Assembly: GCA_937924345.1 (NCBI GenBank)
Contig: CALDTD010000027.1
Span: 1 to 8,199, forward strand
Length of the DNA stretch: 8,199 nt
Origin: an uncultured Flavobacteriales bacterium
GTDB taxonomy: Bacteria > Bacteroidota > Bacteroidia > Flavobacteriales_D > Parvicellaceae
Reading direction: 5' to 3'
The notes beneath the pieces were generated by a model, which had not been told where the DNA came from, searched no databases, and was given only the letters and a program-made list of their open reading frames with translations. Made by a program: the position numbers and the translations under genes. Of this stretch, positions 7,634 through 8,199 are shown one piece after another. Every line of letters starts with the position of its first letter. Within the stretch, counting starts at the first letter, position 1.

Positions 7634-8199
7634 ATGAACCCGCTTTACATACAATGGACTGTTTTAATACTTTTTGGAGTTATATTTTACTTTATAGCTC
7701 CAAAAGTAAAAACAGTTGGTCAGTTTTTCGGTTCGGAAAGTGATGTAAAAAAACAACCTAGCCTATTACTATTAACAAGTAGTTTGGTTATCTCTTGGAT
7801 TTTTGCCAAGTCGATTACAAATGCTGCAAATTTAGGGCTTCTATTTGGAATTGTTGGAGGGGTTGCTTACGCTATTTATTACTTTTCTTTTGTAGTTGCA
7901 GGTGTTGTTATTTATAAACTGCGTGTAATCGGAAAGTTTACGAGTATTCACCATTTTTTAAGTTCAAAATTTGGTAAAAGCGCAGTAATCGTTTTTTCTC
8001 TACTAATTGGTTTTCGACTTTTTAACGAAGTTTGGTCGAACACGATGGTAATTGGAAGCTATTTTGGGACTGCAGGATCAAGTGGTTATTATTCAGCAAT
8101 ACTTGTATTTACTTTTTTAACACTTGCCTACACCTTAAAAGGAGGAATGAAAAGCTCATTATTAACCGATGCTATACAAATGGTGTTCTTTGGAATAAT
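7634..8199 (+). CDS. Sodium:solute symporter family protein, N-terminal part, 3' truncated by the window
   Basis: The ATG at 7634-7636 directly follows the TAA of susD (TAAATG), and the frame stays open for 188 codons to the window end. The product is strongly hydrophobic, with membrane segments at about residues 5-22, 43-58, 66-96 (probably two), 115-130 and 150-167, and the start of another after 179. SSS-family features include WIFAKSITNAANLG (55-68), in the early helix that helps form the sodium and substrate site, and LKGGMKSSLLTDAIQM (168-183), which matches the family's GGMxxxxxTDxxQ signature. It should act in the inner membrane, using a sodium gradient to bring in a solute such as an amino acid, nucleoside, sugar or carboxylate; the sequence here does not say which. 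The zero-base junction with susD suggests it imports what SusCD delivers to the periplasm. Confidence 0.9.
   Translation, partial: MNPLYIQWTVLILFGVIFYFIAPKVKTVGQFFGSESDVKKQPSLLLLTSSLVISWIFAKSITNAANLGLLFGIVGGVAYAIYYFSFVVAGVVIYKLRVIGKFTSIHHFLSSKFGKSAVIVFSLLIGFRLFNEVWSNTMVIGSYFGTAGSSGYYSAILVFTFLTLAYTLKGGMKSSLLTDAIQMVFFGI

Overview
The window looks like a chromosomal piece of a marine-type member of the Flavobacteriia (Bacteroidota). The evidence is the low GC content with A-rich leaders and no clear Shine-Dalgarno sites, exact TAnnTTTG-type -7 promoter boxes, a gliding-motility-associated C-terminal (type B, type IX secretion) domain, and a SusC/SusD outer-membrane uptake pair. All supported genes lie on the + strand.

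Layout: (1) Positions 2-217 are the last 71 codons of a secreted protein ending in a CHU_C-like type IX sorting domain. (2) A short gap with an exact TATATTTG box leads into purK (272-1426) and purE (1426-1917). These share one base in a TAATG junction and encode the two-step conversion of AIR to CAIR in purine synthesis. (3) A 231-base non-coding gap (1918-2148) holds an A7-CATG-T7 palindrome just after purE and, near its end, an exact TATTTTTG box. (4) A divergent, short DUF2064/TIGR04282-type glycosyltransferase-like gene follows (2149-2832). (5) A 120-base gap contains a perfect 14-bp palindrome that overlaps the more upstream of two possible susC starts. (6) A nutrient-uptake cluster fills the rest: a SusC/RagA TonB-linked transporter (2953-6171), a SusD-like lipoprotein (6197-7633) and, with no gap at all, the 5' part of a sodium:solute symporter (7634 to the window end).

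The last three genes fit one uptake route across both membranes: SusD captures ligand at the surface, SusC carries it through the outer membrane with TonB energy, and the symporter takes it across the inner membrane with a sodium gradient. The substrate cannot be read from this window because no degrading enzyme is included; it should lie downstream. I see no RNA genes, CRISPR array, insertion sequence or defence system. Nothing here is clearly a new biological system. The points most worth checking are the palindrome at the susC start, the symporter fused into the SusCD transcript, and the non-canonical DUF2064 protein.
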